A stretch of DNA of 52,055 nt, taken from assembly GCA_029976075.1 (NCBI GenBank), contig JARKNW010000108.1, positions 1-52,055 on the forward strand, in the 5' to 3' direction. The position numbers and the translations under genes were made by a program. The DNA is from Pleomorphomonas sp. GTDB lineage: Bacteria > Pseudomonadota > Alphaproteobacteria > Rhizobiales > Pleomorphomonadaceae. The notes under the pieces were generated by a model, which was not told the origin of the DNA, ran no database searches, and saw nothing but the letters and a program-made list of their open reading frames with translations. Below are positions 7,601-16,189 of this stretch, piece by piece; position 1 is the stretch's first letter, and the number at the start of each line of letters is the position of its first letter.

Positions 7601-9322
7601 GGCCTCGACCCGTGGAAGTGCTCGGGCTGTCTCGAGTGCACCACCGTCTGCGGTTCCGACGCCCTGGTTCAGACCGAGCAGGACGATGCGCTCCTCGAGA
7701 CGTTGCAGGCTCGCTTCGAGTTCCTGACCAAGACGGCCAACACGCCGTCTCGCTTCACCGAGCAGCTGACCGGTGCCAACGCCAAGCGCCTCATCCTCGA
7801 CCGTGACAACTACTATGCCATGACCGGTGGTCACGGCGGTTGCCGCGGCTGTGGCGAGGTTACCGCGTTGCGCCTGATCATGGCGGCGAACAACGCTCTC
7901 CAGGGCCGTGCCCGCAAGGAGCATATCGCCGAAGTCGAAGCGCTGGTTGCCAAGCTGGAAGCCAAGCTCGCCTCGGTGAGTGACGAGGTCCGTATTGCCC
8001 GCATCAAGTCGTCGCTCGAGACGATCAACCACCACCTCTTCCTTCTGGAGAGTGGCCCGACGGGCGAAGGCCCGGCGGCGGCGGTGATTGCCAACTCGAC
8101 CGGCTGCTCGAGCGTGTACTCCTCGACCTTCCCGTACAACCCCTACCGCGATCCGTGGGTGAACAGCCTGTTCCAGGATGCTCCCGCGCTTGCCAAGGGT
8201 ATCTACGAAGGTATCGCGGCCGACGTGCTCGTGAACTTCCGTGCCATGCGCATCGCCGAGCTGGAGCTCGACGACAAGTATGATCCGGCCGTCCACGACA
8301 AGATGTTCCGCACCTTCGGCTGGGAACAGTTCAGCGAGACCGAGCTCGGTCGTCTGCCGACCGTGTTCTCGATCGGCGGCGACGGCGCCACCTACGACAT
8401 CGGCTTCGGCGCGCTGTCGCGGTTGCTCTCGACCAAGACGCCGATCAAGGTGATCGTGGTCAACACCGGCGTGTACTCCAACACCGGTGGCCAGGCTTCG
8501 ACCTCCTCGCTGGTTGGTCAGGACTCCGACCTCGCCCGCTACGGCGCGGCGCATGCCGGCAAGACGGACAACCGCAAGGAACTCGGCCTGATCGCTGCCT
8601 TCCACCCGGCCGTCATGGTGGTGCAGACCGCCACGTCGATCCAGGGGCACTTCCTGAAGAACGTCCTCTCCGCCCTGTCGCGGACGACGTCTCCGGCGAT
8701 CATCGACGTCTACACGCCCTGCCAGGGCGAGCAGGGCATCGGTGACGACGTGTCGAGCGAGCATGCCCGCCTCGCCGTCGAGAGCCGCACCAGCCCGGTC
8801 TACGTCCACAATCCGGACGGCGGCTCGGTCCTGAAGGAACGCTTCTCGCTGGATGGCAACCCCGACGTCGAGCAGGACTGGACGACCCTCGTCCTGACCT
8901 ACAAGGACGCCGACGGCAACGAGCAGACGAAGGAAGTGCCGCTCACCCCGGCTCACTTCGCCCACCAGGAAGGCCGCTTCAAGAAGCAGTTCACCGGCAA
9001 GCCGCTTGCCGATGACGTCAACAACGCCGTGTCGATCGATGAGTTCATCGACCTCAGCGACGAAGAGCGGGTCGGCAAGATCCCGTTCATCTGGGAAGTC
9101 AAGAAGGGCAAGCTGATCCGCTTCCCGGTGCCGGCTCAGATCGTTCGTCTGGTCGAAGAGCGCCGCCGCTTCTGGCGCACGCTGCAGAACCTCGCCGGTA
9201 TCGAGGCTGCCAAGCTCGACGAGGCCCATCAGGCCGAGCTCGATGCCCTGCAGACCCGCTATGACGAAGCTCTCGCGGAGATCGACACCCTGAAGGGTGC
9301 CGCGACCAGCGCCGCCGAGTAA
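4694..9322 (+). CDS. nifJ: Pyruvate:ferredoxin/flavodoxin oxidoreductase, unusually large single-chain form
   Basis: It oxidatively decarboxylates pyruvate (or another 2-oxoacid) with CoA to acetyl-CoA, CO2 and reduced ferredoxin/flavodoxin. Order of parts: N-terminal TPP-pyrimidine domain with Tyr-Pro-Ile-Thr-Pro-Ser, domain II, gamma domain (about residues 550-720), two ferredoxin-type motifs Cys845/848/851/855 and Cys976/979/982/986, then the TPP domain with Cys1050, Cys1053, Cys1138 and Cys1343 as proximal-cluster ligands and a Gly-Asp-Gly...Asn TPP/Mg motif. At 1542 residues it is about 300 longer than the usual 1170-1230; extra segments lie before the clusters, between them and near the proximal cluster, and a charged coiled-coil tail ends the chain. 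The ATG at 4694 is preferred (GGA eight bases upstream); ATG 4685 is possible, while a TTG at 4619 is too near the predicted transcript start. A hairpin terminator follows. Confidence 0.93.
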   Translation: MSAKYPGLPTVINGNGAVAHVMGQVCGGVIGYPITPSTEISEIYEGFRAGGGCNVWGRHPFFYEPEGEHSAQSGALGAALTGGKFISNASSSQGILYGLESHYVTVGKKAGGFVLQVAARVVSKHSLNVMAGPDDVYSLLPTGYTILFGANPQEAADLAAISYKVSALSLVPVANAMDGFATSHMLSEAKIPEPALLKEFLGDPTGRIKCPTVAQEILFGAKGRAYQLRQWLVRKKDTFTAADATALKAYIDGNEAAIEADNEGKLVEAAAKWVPAELKAQFKRQWLNAWEKGTRQLVPALVDIHNPGLTGGVQNQPDFQSGAADHRTHFVVDVPKFVKQAMDEYGELTGRHYSPVMTYKTEDADYVMIGLGSVTDDVEAVVDYLRSKGRKVGSIAIKLLQPFPEAELIAAIAGKKAVTVLERSDDTALTGFVTQALFKARENADGGRHEGIPAIDKLPKVTTAIFGLGGHDLQSRHIVAAFDNMEATRNNPFVYLGSQFFSKNPNARMSEVQAKLKAAYPQTEFMALETGENPRLLPDDAFRVRFHSVGGYGTIATGKLLTDILAGALGLYSKAAPKYGSEKSGAPTNYYITLSPEPVKITNAEIEDVEIVISPDHKVFAHSNPLRGLAKGGTFILQTSKSPLEAWLDMPASARKVIRDRQIKFLVVDAFAVASKNAPSPELATRMMGIAFIGALCGHEKRITAGADRAAILEKVRQQISKKFGAKGEAVVAGNMAVIAEGAEATHEVAYNDPAFVKAEADAPATHSRSVAISASMCSLDANSPTGIFDADYYEDMLAGPFKDGTIGESPVLPGTGMFMPAGSAAMKDKGLFRRQVPVFDAEKCTACLECTLVCPDAAMPSTVHEIDDLVATAARQIDVSDARRAEIVAKVPAIATAIREVYKAQPKARAFHEIFAQVAPGVAAGDASLALDFGKMTTVLANFPVARTRLFFDQAEKKTPGSGALYSVGLDPWKCSGCLECTTVCGSDALVQTEQDDALLETLQARFEFLTKTANTPSRFTEQLTGANAKRLILDRDNYYAMTGGHGGCRGCGEVTALRLIMAANNALQGRARKEHIAEVEALVAKLEAKLASVSDEVRIARIKSSLETINHHLFLLESGPTGEGPAAAVIANSTGCSSVYSSTFPYNPYRDPWVNSLFQDAPALAKGIYEGIAADVLVNFRAMRIAELELDDKYDPAVHDKMFRTFGWEQFSETELGRLPTVFSIGGDGATYDIGFGALSRLLSTKTPIKVIVVNTGVYSNTGGQASTSSLVGQDSDLARYGAAHAGKTDNRKELGLIAAFHPAVMVVQTATSIQGHFLKNVLSALSRTTSPAIIDVYTPCQGEQGIGDDVSSEHARLAVESRTSPVYVHNPDGGSVLKERFSLDGNPDVEQDWTTLVLTYKDADGNEQTKEVPLTPAHFAHQEGRFKKQFTGKPLADDVNNAVSIDEFIDLSDEERVGKIPFIWEVKKGKLIRFPVPAQIVRLVEERRRFWRTLQNLAGIEAAKLDEAHQAELDALQTRYDEALAEIDTLKGAATSAAE

Positions 9323-9345
9323 TCGGCACGCAAGTCCAAGCTAAT

Positions 9346-9376
9346 GGAGCCGCCGGGCGACCGGCGGCTCTTTTCT
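9346..9376 (+). terminator. Rho-independent terminator of nifJ
   Basis: GAGCCGCCGG pairs with CCGGCGGCTC around a short GCGA loop, followed by TTTTCTATTT, 25 bases after the nifJ stop. Confidence 0.9.
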
Positions 9377-9458
9377 ATTTCGGGATTGTCGATCGTCGTG
9401 GCAGGTGGAAACACGTTCGCTCCCGAGCGCCGATGATCGACGAGATGATCCTTCAATG

Positions 9459-9492
9459 CAAAAGGGCGCCCGGAAGGGACGCCCTTTTCTCA
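9459..9492. terminator. Terminator hairpin at the 3' end of fpr
   Basis: AAAAGGGCGC and GACGCCCTTTT form a stem flanked by an A-run on one side and a T-run on the other. It sits between convergent nifJ and fpr and can serve fpr (minus strand) and act as a second stop for nifJ read-through. Confidence 0.7.
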
Positions 9493-9518
9493 TACTCATT
9501 ATTGCCGGCTCCGAACGC

Positions 9519-10373
9519 TCAACCGACGAAAGCACGCTCAACGACGAAGGTGTTAGGGGCATTGTTGGCCCCCTCGACGAGGCCGAAGTGTTCTAGCCGA
9601 TCCTTGGTATCCTTGATCATGGCCATCGAGCCACAGATCATCGCCCGATCGGTCGATGGATCGAAGGGGGGCACGCCAAGGTCGGTAAACAGCTTGCCGG
9701 AATCGATGAGATCGGTGATGCGGCCCTGGCGCGGATACGGTTCGCGCGTCGCCGCATCATAAAGGCGGAGCTTGCCGGCCGCGAGTTCGCCAAGGAACTC
9801 GTGATTGACCACGTCATCGTAGAGTTCGCGAGCATAGGAAAGCTCGGCCACTTCGCGACAGGTCTGGATGAGGATGACCTCGTCGAACTTCTCGTAGACG
9901 TCCGGATCACGAATCAGGCTGGCAAATGGCGCAACGCCTGTACCCGTCGAGAGAAGATAAAGACGCTTCCCGGGCAACAGCGCATCGATCACCAAGGTCC
10001 CCGTCGGCTTCTTGCGCATCAGGATGGTGTCGCCAACCTTGACCTTCTGCAGATACTCGGTGAGCGGGCCGCCCGGCACCTTGATCGAAAAGAACTCAAG
10101 CTCGTCATCCCAGGCGGGGCTTGCCACGGAATAGGCCCGAAACACGGGTCGCTCGGCATTCGGCAGGCCGATCATCACAAACTCGCCGGAGCGGAACCGG
10201 AAACTTGCCGGCCTCGTGGTGCGGAAGCGGAAGAGCCGATCGGTATAATGGCGAACCTCGGTCACCGTCTCGGCAAAGACGTTGTCGGGTATCGGAAAGG
10301 CCTGGGCGCCTTCGGCGCCTGTTGCGACGGTCGAGGTGTAGGCGTTCAAAATCGGCTTCCTCTGCCTGTGCAT
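9519..10373 (-). CDS. fpr: Ferredoxin/flavodoxin-NADP+ reductase
   Basis: An FAD enzyme of about 276-284 residues that exchanges electrons between NADP(H) and ferredoxin or flavodoxin. Visible motifs are Arg-Ala-Tyr-Ser-Val-Ala for FAD binding, Ser-Thr-Gly-Thr-Gly-Val-Ala-Pro-Phe for NADP, Cys-Gly-Ser-Met, and the C-terminal Val-Glu-Arg-Ala-Phe-Val-Gly ending typical of the proteobacterial bacterial-type (subclass I) Fpr. The given start is the ATG at 10373. An in-frame TTG at 10349 has a much better ribosome-binding site (AGAGGA, eight bases upstream) and gives an MNAYTS start, so the true protein may be eight residues shorter. It converges on nifJ, whose product makes the reduced carrier this enzyme uses. 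Confidence 0.94.
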   Translation of the reverse strand: MHRQRKPILNAYTSTVATGAEGAQAFPIPDNVFAETVTEVRHYTDRLFRFRTTRPASFRFRSGEFVMIGLPNAERPVFRAYSVASPAWDDELEFFSIKVPGGPLTEYLQKVKVGDTILMRKKPTGTLVIDALLPGKRLYLLSTGTGVAPFASLIRDPDVYEKFDEVILIQTCREVAELSYARELYDDVVNHEFLGELAAGKLRLYDAATREPYPRQGRITDLIDSGKLFTDLGVPPFDPSTDRAMICGSMAMIKDTKDRLEHFGLVEGANNAPNTFVVERAFVG

Positions 10374-10585
10374 TTTGGCCGCACCCGATGCCGATCACGC
10401 ATCGCTGGGCCTAGCGAGCGCCAAGTGATAGCACCCGCTGCTTTTCTAGATGAAGCAATCCAGTTGCAAATTCCAGTCATTCCCAAGAAAAAACCGCCCG
10501 ATTGTGCCGGCAAAGCTGCATGGCAGGATTGCGCATCGAGCGGCTGAGACCGCAGTTCCGAAAATGAAGGGAACGCCCTGCCCTG

Positions 10586-10885
10586 TCAGCGGACTGCGGC
10601 AGCCCCGGTCCGAGACGACCGAGCCGGTTCGCTTGCCTCGCGAGGCACAGGAACAGGGCGCGACAGACCGACCCGAATGGACAAGGCGGCGAAGGCGGCG
10701 AGTTCGAAAACGGTGACGGCAAGAACGACGGAAAGGGCTATCTGCCAGATGGGCAATGCCAACGCCGAGGCTCCTACCCCCGCCCCACAGGCCACGATCG
10801 CCGCGAGGAAAATGAGCGGAACCAGGCGTACCCGCACTCCGGCGACGAACCCCACCAGCCCCGACATCGCGACAATGAACAACAT
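10586..10885 (-). CDS. Small predicted membrane protein of unknown function
   Basis: A 99-residue protein with three hydrophobic stretches (about residues 1-15, 22-42 and 48-72) and a charged, Arg/Pro-rich tail, so probably an inner-membrane protein. The ATG at 10885 is chosen because GGAG lies eight bases upstream; an in-frame TTG 18 bases earlier has nothing similar. It lies 122 bases downstream of hisA on the same strand and could be read with the his cluster or alone. No family recognised with certainty. Confidence 0.6.
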   Translation of the reverse strand: MLFIVAMSGLVGFVAGVRVRLVPLIFLAAIVACGAGVGASALALPIWQIALSVVLAVTVFELAAFAALSIRVGLSRPVPVPREASEPARSSRTGAAAVR

Positions 10886-11007
10886 TCGCCATACTCCGGA
10901 CAAACCCCGATGCCCGGACTATGGCAGGCTGCGCTTAGCACTCACTTACGAGATTAGCTCAATTTTGACTTAATTTGTCGCCCGAGCCCAAGCGGGAGGT
11001 AGCCGGG

Positions 11008-11742
11008 TCATTTCTTGGCCAGACGAGCAAGCGCGGCACGCGGGTCGAGACGACCGTCGTAGAGCGCACGACCCGATATGGCGCCATCGAGCACCTCGGC
11101 CTCCGGCTGGCAGAGTGCCTCGATGTCATCCATCGAAGCGAGGCCGCCGGACGCAATCACCGGGATCGATACGGCGCGGGCAAGCGCCAGCGTGGAGGGA
11201 AGGTTGAGCCCCTTCAGGACGCCATCGCGGTCGATGTCGGTATAGACGATCGCGGCAACGCCCGCATCTTCGAAGCGACTTGCCAGTTCGGTTGCGCTGA
11301 GCTCGGCGCTTTCCGCCCATCCTTCGACGGCAACCTTGCCGCCACGAGCGTCGATGCCGACCACGACACGACCCGGAAACGCTTTCGCGGCAGCCTTGAC
11401 CAGTTCCGGGTCGCGCAACGCGACCGTTCCGAGGATGACGCGGGAAATCCCCTTGCCGAGCCAGGCCGCTATGGCGGCCATGTCCCGGATGCCCCCTCCG
11501 AGCTGGACGCGCATCCCAGGCGTCACGGCGGCGAGAATGGAATCGACGGCAGCGCCGTTGACCGAACGGCCCGCAAATGCACCGTTGAGGTCGACGACGT
11601 GCAGCCAGGGAAAGCCGATGTCCCGAAAGGCACGGGCTTGCCCTGCCGGGTCGGCATTATAGACCGTGGCGGCATTCATATCGCCGAGCTTCAGCCGGAC
11701 GCAGGCACCGTCCTTGAGATCGATGGCGGGGTAGAGAATCAC
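11008..11742 (-). CDS. hisA: ProFAR isomerase HisA
   Basis: 1-(5-phosphoribosyl)-5-[(5-phosphoribosylamino)methylideneamino]imidazole-4-carboxamide isomerase, histidine biosynthesis step 4. The 244-residue TIM barrel begins [12 protein letters not shown] with the catalytic Asp8; the phosphate-binding motif Gly-Gly-Gly-Ile-Arg and a C-terminal Ala-Ser-Gly-Gly segment are present. The GTG at 11742 was chosen because it overlaps the hisH stop as GTGA, has AGGTGG five bases upstream and gives the standard family N-terminus. Last gene of the hisB-DUF2628-hisH-hisA run; hisF, which normally follows in rhizobia, is not here. Confidence 0.96.
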   Translation of the reverse strand: MILYPAIDLKDGACVRLKLGDMNAATVYNADPAGQARAFRDIGFPWLHVVDLNGAFAGRSVNGAAVDSILAAVTPGMRVQLGGGIRDMAAIAAWLGKGISRVILGTVALRDPELVKAAAKAFPGRVVVGIDARGGKVAVEGWAESAELSATELASRFEDAGVAAIVYTDIDRDGVLKGLNLPSTLALARAVSIPVIASGGLASMDDIEALCQPEAEVLDGAISGRALYDGRLDPRAALARLAKK

Positions 11743-12386
11743 GGGCGCCACCTCAGGAAGTTGGCAATGAGACCGAGACCGAGCGTCTGGCTTTTCTCGG
11801 GATGAAACTGTGTACCGGCGATATTGTCGCGGCCGACCATGGCGGTAACCGGACCGCCGTAATCCGCGACGGCGACCAGCGCTCCAGTCTCGCGTAACGT
11901 CATGTGATAGCTATGTACGAAATAGGCATGGAGGCCTTTTTCGCCGGTCGGCAAACCATCCAGAAGGGCATGGGGCCGAACAACATCGATGGTATTCCAG
12001 CCCATGTGCGGCACCTTGAGGGCGGAATCCACGGGCTTGATGGGTTCGACGTCGCCATCGAGCCAGCCAAGGCCTTCGGTAATCGTTTTCTCCAGCCCAC
12101 GCCGCGCCATCAACTGCATGCCGACGCAGATTCCAAGGAAAGGCCGCCCCCTGCGGATGACCGCTTCGTTCAGTGCCTCGATCATGCCAGGAACGGCAGT
12201 GAGACCCGCCTTGCAATCGGCAAAGGCACCGACGCCCGGCAGGACAACCCGATCGGCGGCGCGCACGGCCTCCGGGTCGGCTGTAACCAGAATCGTGCCG
12301 CCATCGGCGTCGCGAGCGGCGCGCTCAAAAGCCTTGGCGGCCGACCGCAAGTTGCCCGAACCATAATCAATGATGGCGACAGTCAT
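11739..12386 (-). CDS. hisH: Imidazole glycerol phosphate synthase, glutaminase subunit HisH
   Basis: The class I glutamine amidotransferase subunit that supplies ammonia to HisF for making imidazole glycerol phosphate and AICAR. The 215-residue protein has the Asp-Tyr-Gly-Ser-Gly-Asn-Leu start and the Cys87 (Gly-Ile-Cys-Val-Gly-Met), His195, Glu197 catalytic triad. It overlaps the DUF2628 gene upstream (ATGA) and hisA downstream (GTGA), indicating a tightly coupled operon. Its obligate partner HisF must be encoded outside the window. Confidence 0.96.
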   Translation of the reverse strand: MTVAIIDYGSGNLRSAAKAFERAARDADGGTILVTADPEAVRAADRVVLPGVGAFADCKAGLTAVPGMIEALNEAVIRRGRPFLGICVGMQLMARRGLEKTITEGLGWLDGDVEPIKPVDSALKVPHMGWNTIDVVRPHALLDGLPTGEKGLHAYFVHSYHMTLRETGALVAVADYGGPVTAMVGRDNIAGTQFHPEKSQTLGLGLIANFLRWRP

Positions 12387-12859
12387 GGCCGCGCTCCACT
12401 TTCTGGGAAAAGGCCGAGGACACCCGGTGGCACGCTTCTCGCCGGATGCGAAACGGACGGCGAAACCGGCGGCACGGTCGGACGAGGCCGAACGAGCCAG
12501 GTGCCGAAAAACCGTCGTTCAGCCGCCTCGAGGTTTTGGCCTTCGACGACGCCTTCCTCGCGAAAGCCTCTGAGCATCAGTGTCAGGCGGCGGACATCGT
12601 TGGCCACCACGCCAGTGGCGATCGCAAAGATCAGCTCGAGGCCTCCGCTGGTCACCGGACCGACCCAGCGCTCGACGCCCGAGATCACAGCGGCGATTAC
12701 CAGCCAGCCAACGAGGCCCAGCCACTCGCGATGCCGCAAGAACCACAGCGGCCCAAACAGGAGGGCCCAGAAAGCGAAGCCGTCACGGACGAAAACCGCA
12801 CGGTCGGCAGCTCTTTGCGGCATGACGTCGGCAGGCAAGTGAACGCTGTACACGGCCAT
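12383..12859 (-). CDS. DUF2628-family membrane protein within the his operon
   Basis: A 158-residue protein with a short N-terminal MAVYSVHLP segment, an [15 protein letters not shown] membrane-entry motif, two to three hydrophobic helices up to about residue 85, and a cytosolic Pro/Arg-rich tail. This pattern matches DUF2628, commonly found between hisB and hisH in rhizobia; its function is unknown. The ATG at 12859 has GGAGG five bases upstream and is preferred over the ATG at 12871 that overlaps the hisB stop. Its stop overlaps the hisH start. Confidence 0.85.
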   Translation of the reverse strand: MAVYSVHLPADVMPQRAADRAVFVRDGFAFWALLFGPLWFLRHREWLGLVGWLVIAAVISGVERWVGPVTSGGLELIFAIATGVVANDVRRLTLMLRGFREEGVVEGQNLEAAERRFFGTWLVRPRPTVPPVSPSVSHPARSVPPGVLGLFPESGARP

Positions 12860-12870
12860 CGCGGCCTCCA

Positions 12871-13464
12871 TCAGGCTTCGAGAACGCCCTTGGTCGACGG
12901 CACGCGGCCGCCTTGCGCCGGATCTACGGCCACGGCAAGGCGGAGAGCACGGGCCAGCGCCTTGAAACAGCTCTCGGCGATATGATGATCGTTCGAACCG
13001 TAGAAGGTCTCGACATGAAGCGTAAGGCCGGCCTGCATGGTGAAGGCGCGGAACCATTCCTCGACGAGCTGGGTATCGAAACTGCCAATCTTGGGGGCAT
13101 GGAAGGCGGACCGGAAGACCAGATATGGTCGTCCCGAAATATCGACGACGACACGGGACAGCGCCTCATCGAGCGGCAATGTCACATCGGCATAGCGAGT
13201 GATGCCGGCCTTGTCGCCGAGCGCCTTGCGAAAGCACTGACCAAGCGCGATGCCAACGTCTTCGACAGTATGGTGATCGTCGATATGGAGATCACCCCTT
13301 GCCTTGATTTCCAGATCGATCAGGCCATGACGGGCGATCTGCGTCAGCATGTGATCGAAGAAGCCGACTCCGGTCGATATATCGGCCTCGCCACGACCAT
13401 CAAGGTCGAGACGGACGGATATCTCGGTTTCGCGGGTCGAGCGGCTGAGGCTGGCCGTGCGCAT
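12871..13464 (-). CDS. hisB: Imidazoleglycerol-phosphate dehydratase HisB
   Basis: A Mn2+-dependent dehydratase converting imidazole glycerol phosphate to imidazole acetol phosphate. The 197-residue monofunctional form shows the two metal-binding His-His motifs, Asp-Asp-His-His-Thr-Val-Glu-Asp near residue 62 and Ser-Asn-Asp-His-His-Ile-Ala-Glu near residue 160, and the Gly-Val-Gly-Phe-Phe-Asp-His-Met segment. First gene of the his run here; the upstream space to the divergent MFS gene is about 260 bases and should carry the promoter. Confidence 0.97.
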   Translation of the reverse strand: MRTASLSRSTRETEISVRLDLDGRGEADISTGVGFFDHMLTQIARHGLIDLEIKARGDLHIDDHHTVEDVGIALGQCFRKALGDKAGITRYADVTLPLDEALSRVVVDISGRPYLVFRSAFHAPKIGSFDTQLVEEWFRAFTMQAGLTLHVETFYGSNDHHIAESCFKALARALRLAVAVDPAQGGRVPSTKGVLEA

Positions 13465-13727
13465 GGCTCGCTGTCACTCCTGCGGCGGGAATAACCGGCT
13501 TCTATCAGGGGCAGGGAGAAATGAAAACGGGAAATGGCTGTAGCAGAGACGTGCCTCCCGGCAATGCCGCATCTCTCACCGAACATTGAATGAAGCCGGG
13601 GCCCCGGCTCTGTCCATTTGTCGCTTGATGTCGCATGACAGATACGGTGCCGTCAGTCGCAACAATCCGCTGGACGGCGGCGTCCAGTGAAGTTCCTTCT
13701 TCGTCCGTCCCCGGTTTGCTTGCATTG

Positions 13728-15152
13728 ATGACAGACACGTCCGCCCGTTCCGCCGCATCCCCGGCTCGTTATTCGCCCGCCATCGCGCTGACCATGGCAG
13801 CCATCGGCTTCATGCAGATCCTGGACAGCGCCATCATCAACACTTCGCTGCCAACGATGGCGCGCGCTTTCGGGGTGGCGCCGATCGATCTGTCACTGGC
13901 CGTCACGGCCTATGTGCTGGCAGCGGCTGCCGCTTCGCCATTGGCCAACTGGCTTTCGGACAGGTTCGGAGCGCGCGACGTGCTGGTGGCGGCACTTGTC
14001 GCTTTCACGGTGTCGTCGGTCTGGTGCGCGCTCTGCCAAAGCTTGCCCGAGTTGATCTTGGCGCGTGTGGTCCAGGGGATCGGCGGCGCGCTTCTGTTAC
14101 CCGTCGGGACCGCCGTGGTGATGCGTCGGGCCGCCAGAACCGACTTCGTACGCGCGACCGCGTTGATGGTTTGGCCGGCCCTGATGGCACCAATCGTCGG
14201 ACCGGTACTGGGGGGCTTCATTACCGAGCATCTCAGTTGGCGCTGGAACTTCTGGCTCAACTTGCCACTTGGCCTCTGTGGCGTACTGGCCATTCTCAAA
14301 CTCGTATCCAACGAGCGCGAAGCAAATGCCCGACCGCTCGATATCCGCGGGTTTCTGTTATGCGGCATCAGCCTGACCACCCTGCTCGCAGGCTTCCAAC
14401 GCTCTGCCGAGCCGGGCAACGAGCGCATGATCGCATTGGTCATGATTGCCTTTGGAGCGAGTGTGGGCGGTCTTGCCGTCCGTCATCTGAAACGGGCCCC
14501 GGAGCCGCTGCTCTCCTTCGCGGCGCTGTCGCGCCCAAGCCTAAGCTACGCCTTCCATCCGGGAGGGCTTTATCGCGTGCTGTTTTCAGCAGCGCCATTC
14601 CTCTTGCCATTATGGTTTCAGCTCGGCTTCGGGCTGTCACCGGCGACCGCAGGTTTGTGGGTGCTGGTCTACTTTGTCGGAAATCTGGGTATCAAGGTGA
14701 TCACGACCCCGCTGATGCGTCGGTTCGGTTTCCGCCGAGTTCTGGTTGGCGATGGCTTTCTAGTGGCGGCGTCGATGGTCGCCTGCGCGATGGTCGGTTC
14801 GCTCGACCGCCCCTTCCTTGTCGTGCTCATCCTTCTGTTTGCGGGTAGCGTGCGTTCCGTGCAGCTAACCACCCTGACGGCACTGGCCTTTGCCGATGTG
14901 CCTGGCTCCGAGCGTGGCAATGCCTCCAACCTGATCGCCATGATGCAGCAGGCGACCCAGGCGGCCGGGGTCGCCGTTGCCGCGTTCAGTCTGTCGGCGC
15001 TGCAAGCCCTCACGGGGAGCTCAGCAATTGGCCTTGGTGAGCTTCAGGGGGCGTTCTGGATCATGGCGGTCCTGGCGTTCGGCGGCGCCCTTGCCGCGCT
15101 ACGCGTTCCCGACACCTTCGGTCGCGAGGTAAGCGGAGCCGGCAGCCGTTAG
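13728..15152 (+). CDS. MFS drug exporter, DHA2-type
   Basis: A polytopic inner-membrane protein of about 474 residues with up to 14 hydrophobic helices. Early motif [11 protein letters not shown] is the DHA2 motif D1 (LDxTVVNVALP type); Arg-Val-Val-Gln-Gly-Ile-Gly-Gly-Ala in helix 4 and Gly-Pro-Val-Leu-Gly-Gly in helix 5 (motif C of antiporters) are clear. Likely exports hydrophobic compounds in exchange for protons; the substrate is unknown. The ATG at 13728 fits the start of the membrane domain; an in-frame ATG at 13635 would add 31 polar residues and neither has a strong ribosome-binding site. Its stop overlaps that of convergent queG. Confidence 0.85.
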   Translation: MTDTSARSAASPARYSPAIALTMAAIGFMQILDSAIINTSLPTMARAFGVAPIDLSLAVTAYVLAAAAASPLANWLSDRFGARDVLVAALVAFTVSSVWCALCQSLPELILARVVQGIGGALLLPVGTAVVMRRAARTDFVRATALMVWPALMAPIVGPVLGGFITEHLSWRWNFWLNLPLGLCGVLAILKLVSNEREANARPLDIRGFLLCGISLTTLLAGFQRSAEPGNERMIALVMIAFGASVGGLAVRHLKRAPEPLLSFAALSRPSLSYAFHPGGLYRVLFSAAPFLLPLWFQLGFGLSPATAGLWVLVYFVGNLGIKVITTPLMRRFGFRRVLVGDGFLVAASMVACAMVGSLDRPFLVVLILLFAGSVRSVQLTTLTALAFADVPGSERGNASNLIAMMQQATQAAGVAVAAFSLSALQALTGSSAIGLGELQGAFWIMAVLAFGGALAALRVPDTFGREVSGAGSR

Positions 15153-16168
15153 CATGCCGAGAGGCGGCCGAGTGCCCAACGGGCCGCTTCTGCGACGATC
15201 GGGTCCGAATCATCCAGAAGCGGCCCCAGTGCCGGCATCAACGCGGACACACCGGAGTTGCCGATGGCGATCGCGACGTTGCGGACAAACCGATTCCGGC
15301 CGATGCGCTTTACCGGGGAGCCCGCGAACAGCACCCTGAAGGCGGCATCGTCCAAAGCGGCAAGAGCGACGAGCGACGGAGCCGTGAGCTCGGGTCGCGG
15401 CCGCAGCTTCATCTCGGCCGCTTCGCTGGCGAACTTGTTCCAGGGGCAGACGGCCAGGCAGTCGTCGCAACCATAGATGCGATTGCCGATCAAAGGCCGC
15501 ATATCTTCCGGGATGGGGCCGGCATGTTCGATGGTGAGATAGGAAACGCAGCGCCGCGCGTCGATCTGATAGGGAGCCGGCAGCGCGCCGGTTGGACAGG
15601 CATCGAGGCAGCGACGACAGGCCCCGCAGCGATCGACCGCCGGCTCATCCGGCGGCAGATCGGCAGCTGATAGAATCACGCCTAGAAACAACCACGACCC
15701 GAAATCTCGCGAGACGAGGTTGGTATGCTTGCCCTGCCAGCCGACCCCTGCCAGGGCGGCCAGTGGCTTTTCCATCAGGGGGGCGGTGTCGACGAAGACT
15801 TTCACATCGGCGCCGGTGTCGCGAGCGACAAGCCCTGCGACCTCCTTGAGGCGCCCCTTCAGAACTTCGTGATAGTCGCGATGGCGCGCATAGACGGATA
15901 TGTTGCCGATGGCCGGCTTGTCCAGATTGTCGAGCGGATCCCCATCCGGGCCGTAGTTCATGGCAAGGACCACGGCGGAGCGAGCCTCCGGCCACAGCAC
16001 ACGCGGATCGGACCGTCGCTCGATCGTCTCTTCCATCCAGGTCATCGAGCCATGACGACCCAGTTCGACAAAGCTGCGCAGGCGGCGAGCGGCATCAGCA
16101 AGCCGATCGACCGGTGCGATGCCGATCGACGAAAAACCAAGATCGCTGGCACGGTTCCGCCAGCTCAA
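15149..16168 (-). CDS. queG: Epoxyqueuosine reductase QueG
   Basis: Catalyses the last step of queuosine tRNA modification, reducing epoxyqueuosine with cobalamin and two [4Fe-4S] clusters. The 339-residue protein shows the two cluster motifs ([12 protein letters not shown] and Cys-Asp-Asp-Cys-Leu-Ala-Val-Cys-Pro) and a C-terminal HEAT-like repeat. The start is a TTG at 16168: an in-frame stop lies a short distance upstream and GGGAG precedes it by six bases. It follows gst by 21 bases on the same strand. The 3' end overlaps the convergent MFS gene by four bases, so no room is left for a terminator. Confidence 0.95.
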   Translation of the reverse strand: MSWRNRASDLGFSSIGIAPVDRLADAARRLRSFVELGRHGSMTWMEETIERRSDPRVLWPEARSAVVLAMNYGPDGDPLDNLDKPAIGNISVYARHRDYHEVLKGRLKEVAGLVARDTGADVKVFVDTAPLMEKPLAALAGVGWQGKHTNLVSRDFGSWLFLGVILSAADLPPDEPAVDRCGACRRCLDACPTGALPAPYQIDARRCVSYLTIEHAGPIPEDMRPLIGNRIYGCDDCLAVCPWNKFASEAAEMKLRPRPELTAPSLVALAALDDAAFRVLFAGSPVKRIGRNRFVRNVAIAIGNSGVSALMPALGPLLDDSDPIVAEAARWALGRLSAC

Positions 16169-16189
16169 GGCTCTCTCCCGAAGGCAGGT

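Noticed and set aside
5105..9229. A 1374-codon open frame on the minus strand opposite nifJ
   Set aside because: Its composition (His/Arg/Gly/Val-rich, no domain motifs) is what high-GC antisense frames give; the plus strand has all PFOR motifs.
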